Positions 1 through 9,556 of a DNA stretch of 64,000 bases are shown piece after piece. The notes under the pieces were generated by a model. It did no database searches, was not told where the DNA came from, and was given only the letters and a program-made list of their open reading frames with translations. This stretch comes from Marinobacter sp. LQ44. Lineage in GTDB: Bacteria > Pseudomonadota > Gammaproteobacteria > Pseudomonadales > Oleiphilaceae. A program made the position numbers and the translations under genes. The DNA is taken from the NCBI RefSeq assembly GCF_001447155.2, contig NZ_CP014754.1, positions 248,001 to 312,000 of the forward strand, written 5' to 3'. Each line of letters begins with the position of its first letter. Position 1 is the stretch's first letter.

Positions 1-2
1 CC

Positions 3-785
3 GAATGGCCTGAAAAGCCACTGATCGTCGCCCTGACCGGCACCGACATCTATCACCATCAGTACGAATACCCGGAACCAACCCATGCCTCTATGGCAGC
101 GGCATCGGTATTGATTGGCTTGCATGATCTTGTTGCCCAGGACATTCCTGAAACCTTCCGGCACAAGCTGCTGACCTTGCGGCAGTCCGCAGCCAAGCCT
201 GCGGTTCGCGGTGGGTCCCGGTCAGAGCCCGGGCAGTTCAATATCTGCGTTATCGGGCACTTGCGGGCTGAGAAGGATTCCCTGCGAGCTGCCTGGGCCA
301 GCCGGCTATTACCGGAGGAGTCTGCCATCATTGTGTCCTGTGCCGGAAAGCCTCACAACGATGAGTGGCGGGAACGGGCATTGAGCGAAAGCAAGGATAA
401 CCCCCGTTTCCACTGGCTGGGAGAACTGGACAAAGCACAGCTGGAAAACCTGATGGCGGTGAGCAGCCTGATGGTGATCAGTTCTGTGATGGAGGGTGGC
501 GCCAATGTAGTGTCTGAAGCCTGCAGGGCAGGGTTGCCGATTCTGGCTTCGGATATTCCGGGTAACCGTGGTCTGCTGGGTGAGCACTACCCCGGGTATT
601 ATCCGGTCAAGGATGAGGTCGCGCTGGCCCGGCTGATGCGCAAGGCCGAAACCGAACCGGAATTTCTGGCACAACTGACGGCCTGCGTGAATGAGCTGGC
701 AGAAACCTTTACCCCGGAGCGCGAACGCCAGAGCCTGGAACAGGCCGTGGCGCTGGCGCTCGCTGCGGTTAATCCCGCAGGGTAA
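3..785 (+). CDS. senB: Selenosugar synthase-like glycosyltransferase (SenB family), 5' end missing
   Basis: The frame is open from the first bases of the window, so the N-terminus lies outside. The visible ~260 residues form a GT-B glycosyltransferase C-terminal half: an NICVIGHLRAEKD-type strand that opens the donor domain, then SSVMEGGANVVSEACRAGLPILAS, the usual sugar-nucleotide contact region. A short GT4-like protein beside a selD gene is the hallmark of SenB (TIGR04348 family). In the selenoneine pathway SenB joins selenophosphate to UDP-sugar to give a selenosugar. The gene converges on the SelD fusion with a 17-bp overlap of 3' ends, which supports the functional link. The senA partner is not visible. 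The family call rests on recognition of sequence and context only. Confidence 0.72.
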   Translation, partial: EWPEKPLIVALTGTDIYHHQYEYPEPTHASMAAASVLIGLHDLVAQDIPETFRHKLLTLRQSAAKPAVRGGSRSEPGQFNICVIGHLRAEKDSLRAAWASRLLPEESAIIVSCAGKPHNDEWRERALSESKDNPRFHWLGELDKAQLENLMAVSSLMVISSVMEGGANVVSEACRAGLPILASDIPGNRGLLGEHYPGYYPVKDEVALARLMRKAETEPEFLAQLTACVNELAETFTPERERQSLEQAVALALAAVNPAG

Positions 786-3045
786 TGGGTTCTATCGGGC
801 CGTTTTCATCCTGAGCGAGTACCCGGCCGATAATCACGGTGTGGGGATAACCCAACGCCTTGAGCTCCCGGACGCAGGCTTCCGCGACATTGGCGGGCAC
901 ACTGGCTAGAAGTCCTCCCGCGGTTTGCGGATCAAAGATCAAGGGATAGCGGGGGTGGTTAACCCAATCTCCCTGGTCCCGGATACCCCGGCGCAGCCTC
1001 ACGTTCGCCGGCTGCAGTGAGCTCAGGATGCCCGCCGCCACGGTTTCTTCCGCACCGGGCAGAATGGGGATAGCGGTCAGGTCCAGCTCGGCATCGACAC
1101 CGGAAGGCCTGGTCATTTCCACCAGGTGCCCGAGCAGGCCAAACCCGGTGACATCAGTGCAGGCCCTTGCCCCGTGGCGCAGCAAGCACTCAGCCGCCGC
1201 TTTGTTGGACTGGACCATGGAGGCCAGCGCAGCGTCAATCCAGCGGCCCTTGGCTGCCAGTCGGGCATGGGCTGCAAACAGGGTTCCGGTACCAATGGGC
1301 TTGGTCAGCAGCAAGACATCTCCGGCCCGAAGGCCGCCCTTACTCATAACTTTGTCCGGATCGATCAAGCCGTTCACGGCAAACCCGAGTGCAAGCTCCT
1401 TGCCCTCGCCGGTATGGCCGCCAACCAGCGCACAGCCCGCATCGTTCAGAACTTCCACCGCACCCGACATCATCTGGAACACGGTATCTTCCACTTTTGA
1501 TTCGATACCGTACGGGACAGTCGCCACCGCCGTCGCGCTCTGGGCTTCCGCTCCCATGGCAAATACATCCCCCAGGCTGTGATTGGCGGCTACCTTTCCG
1601 AAGATGTAGGGGTCATCGATAAACGCGCGGAAAAAGTCCACCGTGTGGACCACGGCCTTGCCCGGTGGCACTTTCAACACCGCAGCATCATCCGGGGCGT
1701 GCAGGCCAATGAGGATGTCGTCGCGCTCAATCGGACGCAGCTCACCCAGTGCCCTGGACAGCACCGTGCTACCAACCTTGGCGCCACAACCGCCGCAACG
1801 CATGGCAACGGCCGATATGGCCTGGGAGGCTTCCTCGGGATTCTGGGCGGCCGAGGTGTCTGGCAGTGTTGCGCTGTCTTCCATGGCCGGCAGGTCAGTG
1901 AATTTCTTCATGAACCGGCGGTCAATCCAGTCTTTCCAGCGCCAAACCCAGGCACCCGAGAACCCGTAATTGCCTTTGGAGGCGACGGCGAACTGGTCAC
2001 CGGTGCTGATCAATGCCAACCAGGTTTTCTGGGGATTGAACGGCCTGGGTGGTTTGCCCAGGGCCATGCGCTTGAGGTTATCCGCAAGGGGTGGCCCTTG
2101 GCGCACCGCAAACACCCCGGCTTTTTCACGGGGATGGTTCACCACGTTGGCGATGTCGCCGGCAACAAAAATGTGGTCGTCGTTCGCCGTCTGCAGTGTG
2201 TCCCTGGCCCGGATAAACAGGCCGTCATCCAGCTCCAGGCCGGTGGATTCCAGCCAGGCCGGGCCACCGGCACGGGTAACCCACAGCACTTCGTCGGTTT
2301 GCAGTGTCTGGCCGGACTCGGTGGTCAAAAGCCCTGCGTCCACCTGGGAAACCGCGTCGCCCAGATGCAGCTTTACGCCCCGGCGAACCAGTTTGTCCCG
2401 GAATACGGCACGGACCTTGGCGTTATGGGTGGGCAGAATCTCGTTTGCGGCGTCGAACAGATGGAAGTGCAGTTGGTCCGGGTCTTTGCCCCGATTTGCA
2501 AGTTCATTGCGCAAGCGGAACTGCATGGCCAGGGTGAGTTCCACCCCGCCGGCACCGGCACCCACAACGGCGATGGTCATGGGGCCATCGTGGTTCTCGA
2601 TGCGTGACAGCAGCGATAACCATCGGTTATTGAACCCGGTAATGGGCTTTACAGGTACCGCATGTTCCGCCGCACCGCTTACCTCAGAAACCCGAGGAGA
2701 GGAGCCGATATTGATCGACAGGATGTCATAGGGAACATTCGGCCGGCCTTTGCAGATGACGCGTTTTGACGCTCGATCAATGCCGGACACTTCCGCTCGG
2801 TAGAAACGGGCGCCGGCATACTCTGCCAATCGGCTCAGATCAATGTGTACATCGTCATAGCTGTAATGGCCCGCTACATAGCCGGGAAGCATGCCGGAGT
2901 ATGGGGTGTGGGTATCACGGCATATGAGCGTGAGCCGAACGCCGGGGACCGGATTCATGGCGAATCGTTTGAGGACCCCGACGTGGCTGTGCCCGCCACC
3001 TACCAGGACAATGTCCCGTAATACAGGTTGATCGGGTGTTTGCAT
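769..3045 (-). CDS. selD: NADH-dehydrogenase-like flavoprotein fused to selenide, water dikinase (SelD)
   Basis: This 758-residue fusion has two enzymes. Residues 1-~385 are a pyridine-nucleotide-disulfide oxidoreductase of the NDH-2 type, with an FAD-binding GGGHSH start (16-21), an NAD-binding GAGAGG motif (162-167) and a FVAGD motif (293-297). After a linker of about 30 residues, ~415-758 form selenophosphate synthetase. Its catalytic GGCGAK (418-423) puts Cys420 and Lys423 where E. coli SelD has Cys17 and Lys20, so this is the Cys form, not selenocysteine. SelD makes selenophosphate from selenide and ATP. The oxidoreductase half may supply or handle reduced selenium, which is inference. 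The start codon overlaps the stop of the upstream gene by one base (TGATG), so the two are probably translationally coupled. Confidence 0.9.
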   Translation of the reverse strand: MQTPDQPVLRDIVLVGGGHSHVGVLKRFAMNPVPGVRLTLICRDTHTPYSGMLPGYVAGHYSYDDVHIDLSRLAEYAGARFYRAEVSGIDRASKRVICKGRPNVPYDILSINIGSSPRVSEVSGAAEHAVPVKPITGFNNRWLSLLSRIENHDGPMTIAVVGAGAGGVELTLAMQFRLRNELANRGKDPDQLHFHLFDAANEILPTHNAKVRAVFRDKLVRRGVKLHLGDAVSQVDAGLLTTESGQTLQTDEVLWVTRAGGPAWLESTGLELDDGLFIRARDTLQTANDDHIFVAGDIANVVNHPREKAGVFAVRQGPPLADNLKRMALGKPPRPFNPQKTWLALISTGDQFAVASKGNYGFSGAWVWRWKDWIDRRFMKKFTDLPAMEDSATLPDTSAAQNPEEASQAISAVAMRCGGCGAKVGSTVLSRALGELRPIERDDILIGLHAPDDAAVLKVPPGKAVVHTVDFFRAFIDDPYIFGKVAANHSLGDVFAMGAEAQSATAVATVPYGIESKVEDTVFQMMSGAVEVLNDAGCALVGGHTGEGKELALGFAVNGLIDPDKVMSKGGLRAGDVLLLTKPIGTGTLFAAHARLAAKGRWIDAALASMVQSNKAAAECLLRHGARACTDVTGFGLLGHLVEMTRPSGVDAELDLTAIPILPGAEETVAAGILSSLQPANVRLRRGIRDQGDWVNHPRYPLIFDPQTAGGLLASVPANVAEACVRELKALGYPHTVIIGRVLAQDENGPIEPITLRD

Positions 3046-3710
3046 CAGATGACTTTCTTGGCTTCAGCAGACAGCTCATTGAAACCCTTGATGCTCTTGA
3101 AGGCTTCGAGTTTCTGTTTATCGGCATCGCTCGGGTTGGCGATTTGGTCAATGGACGTAATGCCGGCCTCTTTCATCTTCTTGGCCGTAGCCGGGCCAAT
3201 TCCCTTTATGCGGGTCAGGTCAGACTTGTCTGCCGGCTTAGCGGCTTTGGCGGCCACCGTTTTCTTTGCCACTGGCTTTTTGGCGGCGGCAGGCTTGGCC
3301 TTGCTGGCGGTCGGTTTTTTCGCAGCCGGTTTCTTGGCCGCAGGCTTCGCAGTGGTTGCCTTTTTAGCGGCAGCCGTGGCTTTCTTGGCGGTGGTATCTG
3401 CGGCTTTCTTGACGTCTTTGCCAGATTCCTTGGCAGCAATACCCAGCTTATCCAGCAATGAGCTCTGCAGTTCGTGGAATTCGTTCATCCGGCGTTCGAA
3501 CTCTTCATTGAAGCGCTTTACCTCACGCTCACGGAGTTCGTCCATTTCCTTGAGCAGTTTACGAACCGGGTCCTGTACCTGGTGCTGCAGATGATCGAAC
3601 TGTTTCAGGGCATCATTAATAAGGGTTTCAATCTGAGCCGTGGTTTTCTCGAACTCTTTGTTCACTTTTTTGACAATCTTATCAACACTGGGTTTGGCTT
3701 TCTTTGCCAT
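3045..3710 (-). CDS. Coiled-coil / Lys-Ala-rich / helix-hairpin-helix protein (phasin-like N-terminus)
   Basis: The 221-residue protein has three parts. Residues 1-~95 are highly charged amphipathic helix (VDKIVKKVNKEFEKTTAQIE and onward) like phasins or other coiled-coil proteins. Residues ~100-165 are a low-complexity run of AAKKPA-type repeats resembling histone H1-like bacterial proteins. Residues ~168-221 are a helix-hairpin-helix domain (LTRIKGIGPATAKKMKEAGI), a sequence-independent DNA-binding fold. It has no signal peptide, so it should be cytoplasmic. A role in DNA or granule binding can be inferred, but none is known to me. The gene lies directly upstream of the SelD fusion and shares one base with it. 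Confidence 0.75.
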   Translation of the reverse strand: MAKKAKPSVDKIVKKVNKEFEKTTAQIETLINDALKQFDHLQHQVQDPVRKLLKEMDELREREVKRFNEEFERRMNEFHELQSSLLDKLGIAAKESGKDVKKAADTTAKKATAAAKKATTAKPAAKKPAAKKPTASKAKPAAAKKPVAKKTVAAKAAKPADKSDLTRIKGIGPATAKKMKEAGITSIDQIANPSDADKQKLEAFKSIKGFNELSAEAKKVI

Positions 3711-3753
3711 AGGGCGTCTCCTTACAGAGGGGGATAGAAGGGTGGAGCGGTTA

Positions 3754-4152
3754 TCAGGCCAATTGCCTCATTCCGTTAGTCGTATTCGAGCTTCGTCTGG
3801 ATTTGAGGCTTTGCTTCTTCAGAAGTACTTCACGAATACGGCGTAGCTTGTCCGAAAGAGGGGAGTTATCTCCGGATTCAAGTTGAAAGAAATCAATAGA
3901 GTAGAAGAAATTGCTACAGTGCTTTCTCTTTTCGGTAACGAGTCCGGTAACCCCCTCTGCACGGATTTCTTCAAACGGCATGTCCATGATGAGGTCGAGC
4001 GTAATGGTATCGCCGGGGTTGAACAGCTTGTCGGTTTTCATCACGCAACCATAGCTGTCGAGCTCATAGAGGCGAGCTTCCACGGTTTCTTTGCGAAACA
4101 GGCCGCGGCGCACGCGGAAACGGGCAACAAGATCCGGTAGTTCTTCGTTCAT
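3754..4152 (-). CDS. PilZ-like domain protein
   Basis: A soluble 132-residue protein predicted to be almost all beta strand, with RFRVRRGLFRKE near the N-terminus (an Arg cluster as in PilZ domains) followed by a barrel pattern (ARLYELDSYGCVMKTDKLFNPGDTITLDL). PilZ domains bind cyclic di-GMP through RxxxR and (D/N)xSxxG motifs. The second motif is poorly matched here (DSYGCV), so ligand binding is uncertain. The C-terminus is basic. It stands alone, 43 bp upstream of the coiled-coil protein gene and on the same strand. Confidence 0.6.
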   Translation of the reverse strand: MNEELPDLVARFRVRRGLFRKETVEARLYELDSYGCVMKTDKLFNPGDTITLDLIMDMPFEEIRAEGVTGLVTEKRKHCSNFFYSIDFFQLESGDNSPLSDKLRRIREVLLKKQSLKSRRSSNTTNGMRQLA

Positions 4153-4281
4153 GAAATGCTTTCTCTGCCTCTGAGATCAGCCAGATTAGTTGAGCATAAA
4201 TTAAACAATAGACGGGCTATTTAATTTTGGCAATGCCATCAGCTGTCTACCGTAACCCTTTCATGGAATAGTTCAACATCC

Positions 4282-4300
4282 GCCCCCCCGCAAAGGGGGC
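4282..4300 (-). terminator. GC-rich hairpin downstream of the GNAT-nitrilase gene
   Basis: Runs of C and G flank a GCAAA loop and can form a 5-6 bp GC stem 13-31 bp beyond the stop codon of the leftward gene. There is no T-run after it on either strand, so it may only slow or protect a 3' end. Confidence 0.35.
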
Positions 4301-4312
4301 CAGATGCGGTCG

Positions 4313-5833
4313 TTATCTGGTTTTCAATTCGTACAGATCAACACGACGATCTTTCAGGTTGGTGACTGAGCCTTCGTTACGCACCAATTTGAGTTTCTCC
4401 AGGTCCATATCCGAGAACATGATCATCTCGGTGTTCGGCGTGGTCTCCGCCATCACCGCATCGTGCGGGAATGCGAAGTCAGACGGTGAGAATACGGAGG
4501 ATTGCGCGTATTGGACGTCCAGGTTCTCCACCTTGGGCAGGTTGCCAACACTGCCGGTGATCACCACATAACATTCGTTTTCGATGGCGCGGGCCTGGGC
4601 ACAATGGCGAACCCGCAAGTAGCCGTTTTTGGTGTCGGTCCAGAAGGGTACACAGATGATGTCGACATCCTGGCTTGCGGCGACGCGCCCGAGCTCCGGA
4701 AATTCGATGTCGTAGCAGATCATAATGGCAACCCGGCCGGCATCTGTATCGAATACCTGGAACTTGTCACCGCCTTCAATAACCCAGTCGCGGCGTTCAT
4801 GGGGCGTGATGTGGATCTTGCGTTGCTCATCCACGCGGCCATCCCGGTGGCACAGGTACGACACGTTATAAACCCGGTCGTTCTCGATCAGCGGCATGGA
4901 GCCGGTGATAATGTTGATGTTGTAACTGACCGCCATTTCCGACATTTCATTACGGAACTGCTCGGTAAACCCGGCAAGAAAACGAATGGCGCGGGTCTGG
5001 TCCATCTGGTCGGTCAGGCCCATCAGGGGAGCGTTGAAGAATTCCGGGAAGAGGGCAAAGTCACTTTTGTAATCAGACAACGCATCCACGAAATACTCTA
5101 CCTGCTTGAGTACTTCCTCCACCGAAGTGAACTCCCGCATCTGCCATTGTACGGCGCCCAGGCGAACCTGGGTTTTCTTCACGTTCAGCACCGAAGACGG
5201 CGGGGTGTACAGGATGTTGCGCCATTCCAGCAGGGTGGCATAACCGAGTGACTTTTCGTCCTCCGGAAGATACTTGTGCATCAGCCGGGTTACCTGGAAG
5301 TCGTTAGACAACTGGAAGGTGAGAATCGGATCGTAGATCTCTTTGCGGTCGACACGATGGATGTACTCTTCCGGCGTGTACTGGTCGGCATACTTGAAGT
5401 AGTTGGGAATACGCCCGCCGGCCAGAATCGCTCGCAGATTCATGGAGCGGCAAAGTTCCTTTCGGGCCTCGTAGAGCCGCCGGCCCAGCCGGTAGCCCCG
5501 ATACTCAGGATGGATAAACACATCCAGGCCATAGAGCGAATCGCCGTTGGCGTTGTGCCAGATCTTCTCGTTGCGCAGGATCAGGTCGTCATAGGCGTGG
5601 GGGTTACTGAAGCGTTCGTACTTCACGCAGACGGTCAGAGCCACGGCTACCAGATGGCCGCTGTCTTCAATGCAGATCTGGCCATCCGGAAACTGCTCAA
5701 CCAGCGCCTTGATGGTTTCCTTTGGCCATGCACCACCGATATCGTCGTAAACCTCGTCCATCAGCTCCTGGAGCTGGCTGTAGTCTTCAAGCGTCAGGTT
5801 CCGCAGATTCAGGTGGAGCTCTTCATGGGCCAT
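4313..5833 (-). CDS. GNAT acetyltransferase fused to carbon-nitrogen hydrolase (nitrilase superfamily)
   Basis: The 506-residue protein has an N-terminal GNAT fold (~1-200), with YRGYRLGRRLYEARKEL as the acetyl-CoA loop (R/QxxGxG/A-like). A nitrilase-superfamily domain follows (~225-500). The expected Glu-Lys-Cys triad can be seen: Glu in FALFPEFFNAP, Lys in EQRKIHITPHERRDW, and Cys in IMICYDIEFPEL. The fusion is a known architecture of unknown substrate, annotated as bifunctional GNAT/carbon-nitrogen hydrolase. It probably hydrolyses an amide or nitrile and acetylates an amine. No signal peptide is present. The gene is monocistronic, with a possible terminator to its left. Confidence 0.88.
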   Translation of the reverse strand: MAHEELHLNLRNLTLEDYSQLQELMDEVYDDIGGAWPKETIKALVEQFPDGQICIEDSGHLVAVALTVCVKYERFSNPHAYDDLILRNEKIWHNANGDSLYGLDVFIHPEYRGYRLGRRLYEARKELCRSMNLRAILAGGRIPNYFKYADQYTPEEYIHRVDRKEIYDPILTFQLSNDFQVTRLMHKYLPEDEKSLGYATLLEWRNILYTPPSSVLNVKKTQVRLGAVQWQMREFTSVEEVLKQVEYFVDALSDYKSDFALFPEFFNAPLMGLTDQMDQTRAIRFLAGFTEQFRNEMSEMAVSYNINIITGSMPLIENDRVYNVSYLCHRDGRVDEQRKIHITPHERRDWVIEGGDKFQVFDTDAGRVAIMICYDIEFPELGRVAASQDVDIICVPFWTDTKNGYLRVRHCAQARAIENECYVVITGSVGNLPKVENLDVQYAQSSVFSPSDFAFPHDAVMAETTPNTEMIMFSDMDLEKLKLVRNEGSVTNLKDRRVDLYELKTR

Positions 5834-5994
5834 TGGGTGTGTCTCCTTAGGTTTGGCAGCATTTCACGCCTGTTTGTCCATTCTATCAAAGAGTTCTAAA
5901 GACTTCGCTCAAATTGCCGTTAGTCAATTAATTCACATCTATAATGGATGAGAAGCTGATCGAAACAACCTCAGTCTTATCGGAGGGACTCCCC

Positions 5995-7881
5995 TTGCAA
6001 TTCTCATTTTCCCAGAAACTGCTCGTTGCCGTGGGCGCTCTCATCATAATGTTGATGGCTGCGTTGACTGTAGTAACGGATATCAGGCTTAGATCAACAA
6101 CGGATCGTTATGTCGAGGCCCTGATGGCCGACGCGGTGGAGCAGAGTACGTCCAGTATTTCCGATTGGCTCAACACTCGCCTGGATATGGCTGAGGCAAC
6201 AGCCAGCGCCCTTGAGGGCATACGCACCGACAATATGGCCCGTACCCTGATGGAAGCAATGACGCGCGGCGGCAATATAATGGATGTCTATGCCGGCACT
6301 GAGGACGGACGGATGCTGATGCGAAGTCCAGAGGTGGAAGCGACATTGCCACCTGACTACGACCCACGCACCCGGCCCTGGTACCAGGGCGCCCAGCGGT
6401 TAGGGCGTTCATCATTCACTGAGCCCTACCAGGATGCCAGCACTGGCGCGACCATTATCTCCGCCATGGCCCCAATCAAGTCCGGTTTGTATAAAGGAGC
6501 TGCCGGCATGGATATCGGGCTTGGCACGATTGACCGCATGCTGTCGACCATTACGCTGGCCGATACCGGGTTCGCTGCACTGGTAAACGAGAAGGGTACT
6601 GTGCTCTTTTACCCGGACTCAGAGGTGGTCGGAAACTCCATTTCGGATGTTATCGGTCAGCGGCCCGCTTTTGATGGCAGCCAGCATCAGTTTGAGATGG
6701 ACGGTGCCCGCTGGAGTGTCAGTTTTCATCCGATAGCCGATGCCCGGGCTGTGGAGTGGTACCTGGTAACGTTTGTGAACGAGGACCTGATCAACGCTCC
6801 GATTGTTGAGGCCCGGGTAGGCGGCCTGGTCATTGCCGCTGTGGGTTTGATTGTTGCCCTGGTGGCGCTGTATTTCGGAATACGAGTGCTGATGGTGCCG
6901 GTGCGTCGCCTGAACAGCGCCATGTCCAGTATTGCTTCGGGTGACGCAGATCTTACCCGGCGGCTGGACGATTCCGGCTCGGACGAGTTTGGCGCACTGG
7001 CGCAAAGCTTTAACCGATTTGTAGAGAATATTCAGCAGGTTGTCCGCGAAGTTAAAGAGGGTAGTGATGACCTCGATGAGAATGTAACCGCCCTGCGCAA
7101 AACCTCCAGTACCAGCCGTTCGAGTGTTGAGAGCCAGCAGAGCGAGATCGACATGATTGCGACGGCCATCAACGAAATGTCTGCTGCTGCCGGGGAGATT
7201 GCCCAGAACGCACAGCAAACAGCGGAGGCGGCTGAGAATGCCGATCAGGAGAGTCGCGAGTCGTTGCTGACGGTGACGGCGTCGCGGGATGCGGTGCAGA
7301 AACTTTCCAATGAGGTTAACGCAGCAGCTGAAGTCATCGACACTCTGGGTAAGGATGTGTCGTCCATCACCACGGTGCTGGAGGTTATTCAGGGCATAGC
7401 AGAACAGACCAACCTGCTGGCACTGAACGCCGCAATCGAAGCCGCAAGGGCAGGGGAAGCAGGGCGTGGCTTTGCGGTGGTGGCAGACGAAGTACGCAAC
7501 CTGGCCCAGAGAACCCAATCTTCCACTGAGGAAATCAATAACATGATCGAGCGTCTGCAGAAAGGCGCCGGCGATGCGGTGGAAGTGATGAAGGCGTCAA
7601 CGGCAGTGTCTAATGTCAGTATGGAAAAAGCCCAGGACGCCATGGAATCCCTTAACCGGATTGCCGAGGCCATCACCGCCATCAGCCAGATGACGTCTCA
7701 GATTGCCACAGCATCTGAGGAGCAAACCTCGGTTACCGAAGAGCTGAATGCCTCCATCACCCGGATTGCGGACCAGGGCCAGGAAGCAGCCAAAGCCGCC
7801 AGTGAAAACGATGTGTACAGCGGGCACATTGAAACCATTGGCAGAACACTGAATGAAAAAGTGACCCGCTTCCGCGTATAG
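5995..7881 (+). CDS. Methyl-accepting chemotaxis protein with dCache sensor domain
   Basis: A membrane chemoreceptor. TM1 ([19 protein letters not shown]) is followed by a ~240-residue periplasmic dCache domain whose [11 protein letters not shown] motif is typical of amino-acid and small-molecule sensors. TM2 ([20 protein letters not shown]), a HAMP domain and a cytoplasmic coiled coil come next, with the receptor tip spanning [20 protein letters not shown]. No C-terminal CheR-tethering pentapeptide is visible. I prefer a TTG start at 5995, because GGAGGG lies 7 nt upstream and gives [10 protein letters not shown]. An in-frame ATG at 5944 would add 17 residues but has no ribosome-binding site. 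The ligand cannot be told from sequence. Confidence 0.9.
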   Translation: MQFSFSQKLLVAVGALIIMLMAALTVVTDIRLRSTTDRYVEALMADAVEQSTSSISDWLNTRLDMAEATASALEGIRTDNMARTLMEAMTRGGNIMDVYAGTEDGRMLMRSPEVEATLPPDYDPRTRPWYQGAQRLGRSSFTEPYQDASTGATIISAMAPIKSGLYKGAAGMDIGLGTIDRMLSTITLADTGFAALVNEKGTVLFYPDSEVVGNSISDVIGQRPAFDGSQHQFEMDGARWSVSFHPIADARAVEWYLVTFVNEDLINAPIVEARVGGLVIAAVGLIVALVALYFGIRVLMVPVRRLNSAMSSIASGDADLTRRLDDSGSDEFGALAQSFNRFVENIQQVVREVKEGSDDLDENVTALRKTSSTSRSSVESQQSEIDMIATAINEMSAAAGEIAQNAQQTAEAAENADQESRESLLTVTASRDAVQKLSNEVNAAAEVIDTLGKDVSSITTVLEVIQGIAEQTNLLALNAAIEAARAGEAGRGFAVVADEVRNLAQRTQSSTEEINNMIERLQKGAGDAVEVMKASTAVSNVSMEKAQDAMESLNRIAEAITAISQMTSQIATASEEQTSVTEELNASITRIADQGQEAAKAASENDVYSGHIETIGRTLNEKVTRFRV

Positions 7882-7886
7882 CGGAG

Positions 7887-7906
7887 GCTGGCCATGGACG
7901 GCCAGC
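7887..7906. terminator. Hairpin between convergent genes
   Basis: GCTGGCC and GGCCAGC form a perfect 7-bp stem with a 6-nt loop in the 38-bp gap between the chemoreceptor and the converging binding-protein gene. No strong T-run follows, so efficient intrinsic termination is uncertain. Confidence 0.45.
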
Positions 7907-7919
7907 GGGTCATAACCTT

Positions 7920-8852
7920 TCAATCAGGTGAGGCAATCTGGCTCAGATAATCGAGCCGGCGACGCAGGTTTTCCAAAGTGTGCCGCCCCACATACATGGA
8001 TTCCTCGCTTAGGTACGGGTTGTCCAGAATGATCACCGTGCGCTTCTCCAGCCCGAGCTCTGTGACTGCGCGACCAAACCAGCGCTTCAGGTAAACTGCA
8101 AAACTGCCATCTTTGATCGCGCGTTCTATTCCTAGCTGTAACCGATGGGCGGCCTCCTGGTCATTGGGCGCCACAAAGAGATAGGAAGGCATGTGGTAGG
8201 CGAACAGAATATTGGGCTCGATGACCAGATCGTCTGCCCGATTGTGTTCAACATCAAACAGCACTTCTCCGATGCCACGGGCAAAGCACTCAAAACGTTC
8301 GTTACGCAGCATGCCAAACAGGATTTCATAGCGGGTGTGGGTAACCACCTGAAGGCCGTTGGCTTCAAGAATGGGTGTGTCTGGCCAGTGAGAGCCCTGG
8401 CCAATGCGGATTTTCCTGGAAATCAGGTCATCAATGTTCTGGACGCCTTCGAACTGGGGCAGGTGCTTTGGCAACACCAGACACACCCGAAAGCCCAGCA
8501 AGCCGCCGTCTACCGGCAAAGGAATAGGATTGAGAAACTCCTCCCGTTCAGCGGTGGTCGCAACATTGGCAATATCCACCAGCCGGTGATTATTGTTGGC
8601 CAACTCTCGCAGTACCCGGCCCTGGCTCAGTTCCTCACTGCGAACGAGCTTGAAGTCGCCGTATTCTGAGGTTTTGGCCAGGGCCAGTTCCACCAGTGAT
8701 CGAATGGCTGGGTTGTCGTAATTCCGGTACCACAGAATGAAGGTGCGTTCGTCTTCCGATTCGACTGACATGGCTGGCGCGGGCAAAGACAAACATAGGG
8801 CCAGAACAAACCCCGGCAGATAACGATGAATGAGACGAATTCGTGCAACCAA
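7920..8852 (-). CDS. Periplasmic solute-binding protein, amino-acid (SBP_bac_3-like) type
   Basis: The 310-residue protein has an N-terminal secretion signal (LPGFVLALCLSLPAPAMS, cleavage after ~28) and a bilobed transporter-substrate-binding fold. Such lone proteins, with no permease or ATPase nearby, often serve as sensors or accessory receptors rather than import components. Here it converges on a chemoreceptor gene, so a part in sensing is possible but unproven. Phrases such as IRIGQGSHWPDTPILEANG and FECFARGIGEV fit the family pattern. The ligand is unknown. Confidence 0.7.
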   Translation of the reverse strand: MVARIRLIHRYLPGFVLALCLSLPAPAMSVESEDERTFILWYRNYDNPAIRSLVELALAKTSEYGDFKLVRSEELSQGRVLRELANNNHRLVDIANVATTAEREEFLNPIPLPVDGGLLGFRVCLVLPKHLPQFEGVQNIDDLISRKIRIGQGSHWPDTPILEANGLQVVTHTRYEILFGMLRNERFECFARGIGEVLFDVEHNRADDLVIEPNILFAYHMPSYLFVAPNDQEAAHRLQLGIERAIKDGSFAVYLKRWFGRAVTELGLEKRTVIILDNPYLSEESMYVGRHTLENLRRRLDYLSQIASPD

Positions 8853-9001
8853 TGCCTTGTTCCTTAAGTGGCGCGCCCTCTAACTGTAGAACAGAATCTG
8901 GTAATTAAACCGGACAACTTTCAAAAATACTGTAAAAGATTCTTGAAGCACGTGCGTTCGGCTGCAATTATCCCGAAAACACATTCTCTGGAGCCCTAAA
9001 T

Positions 9002-9556
9002 ATGGCACTTATTGATACTCTTATCGGCACCGCCGGCCAGTGGGTAACCGCGAGCGACCCGAAAGCCACGCTTCTGCAGCCCGTTGAATGGCTGAAGAAA
9101 ACCGGCAGCTATGCCACGGTTAACCGGCTGATTGGACTGGCCATTCCCTTCGCGCCGCGAAACGGCTTCAGTGTCGAAGAGATGCGCCCGGGGTATGTTC
9201 GGGCAAAAATAAAGCTCAAGGGCAACAAGAACCATTTTGGCAGCCTGTACGCGGGTGCCTATTTCCTGGTGGCGGAGATTCCCGGTGGTGTGCTGTCGCT
9301 GTTTGACCTGGGGCCGGCCTACACGCCCATCCTCAAGGAAATGACCTTGCAGTTCCTGCAGCCGGCCAATTCGGATGTCACGGTGGAGTTCTCACTGGCG
9401 CCAGAAGAGGTTACCGCCATTCTGGCGGATGCCGATGCCACCGGCCGGGCCAAGTTCACCCTGGAAGGCAAGCTGAAAGACAAAGAGGGCAACCACGTGG
9501 CCACCTCGCTGGCCCATTACCGGGTGCGCAAGAAGGGTTTCAAGCCTCAGGACTGA
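9002..9556 (+). CDS. DUF4442 hot-dog fold protein, putative thioesterase
   Basis: The 184-residue protein has a single hot-dog domain (~55-175). [23 protein letters not shown] corresponds to the N/D-H-x-G region that binds acyl-CoA in the DUF4442/YiiD-C group, and the region around [20 protein letters not shown] forms the later strands. These proteins are thought to hydrolyse acyl-CoA or acyl-ACP in the cytoplasm. A good Shine-Dalgarno (TCTGGAG) precedes the ATG. Its 3' end overlaps the convergent recQ by 10 bp. Confidence 0.75.
   Translation: MALIDTLIGTAGQWVTASDPKATLLQPVEWLKKTGSYATVNRLIGLAIPFAPRNGFSVEEMRPGYVRAKIKLKGNKNHFGSLYAGAYFLVAEIPGGVLSLFDLGPAYTPILKEMTLQFLQPANSDVTVEFSLAPEEVTAILADADATGRAKFTLEGKLKDKEGNHVATSLAHYRVRKKGFKPQD

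Noticed and set aside
1579..2607. A 342-codon rightward open frame opposite the SelD fusion
   Set aside because: It lies antisense to a gene with clear domains and is rich in Gly, Val, His and Pro as expected for a GC-rich shadow frame. No family pattern is seen.
4502..5251. A 249-codon rightward frame opposite the GNAT-nitrilase gene
   Set aside because: It is an antisense shadow of a well-supported gene, with no start signal or domain.
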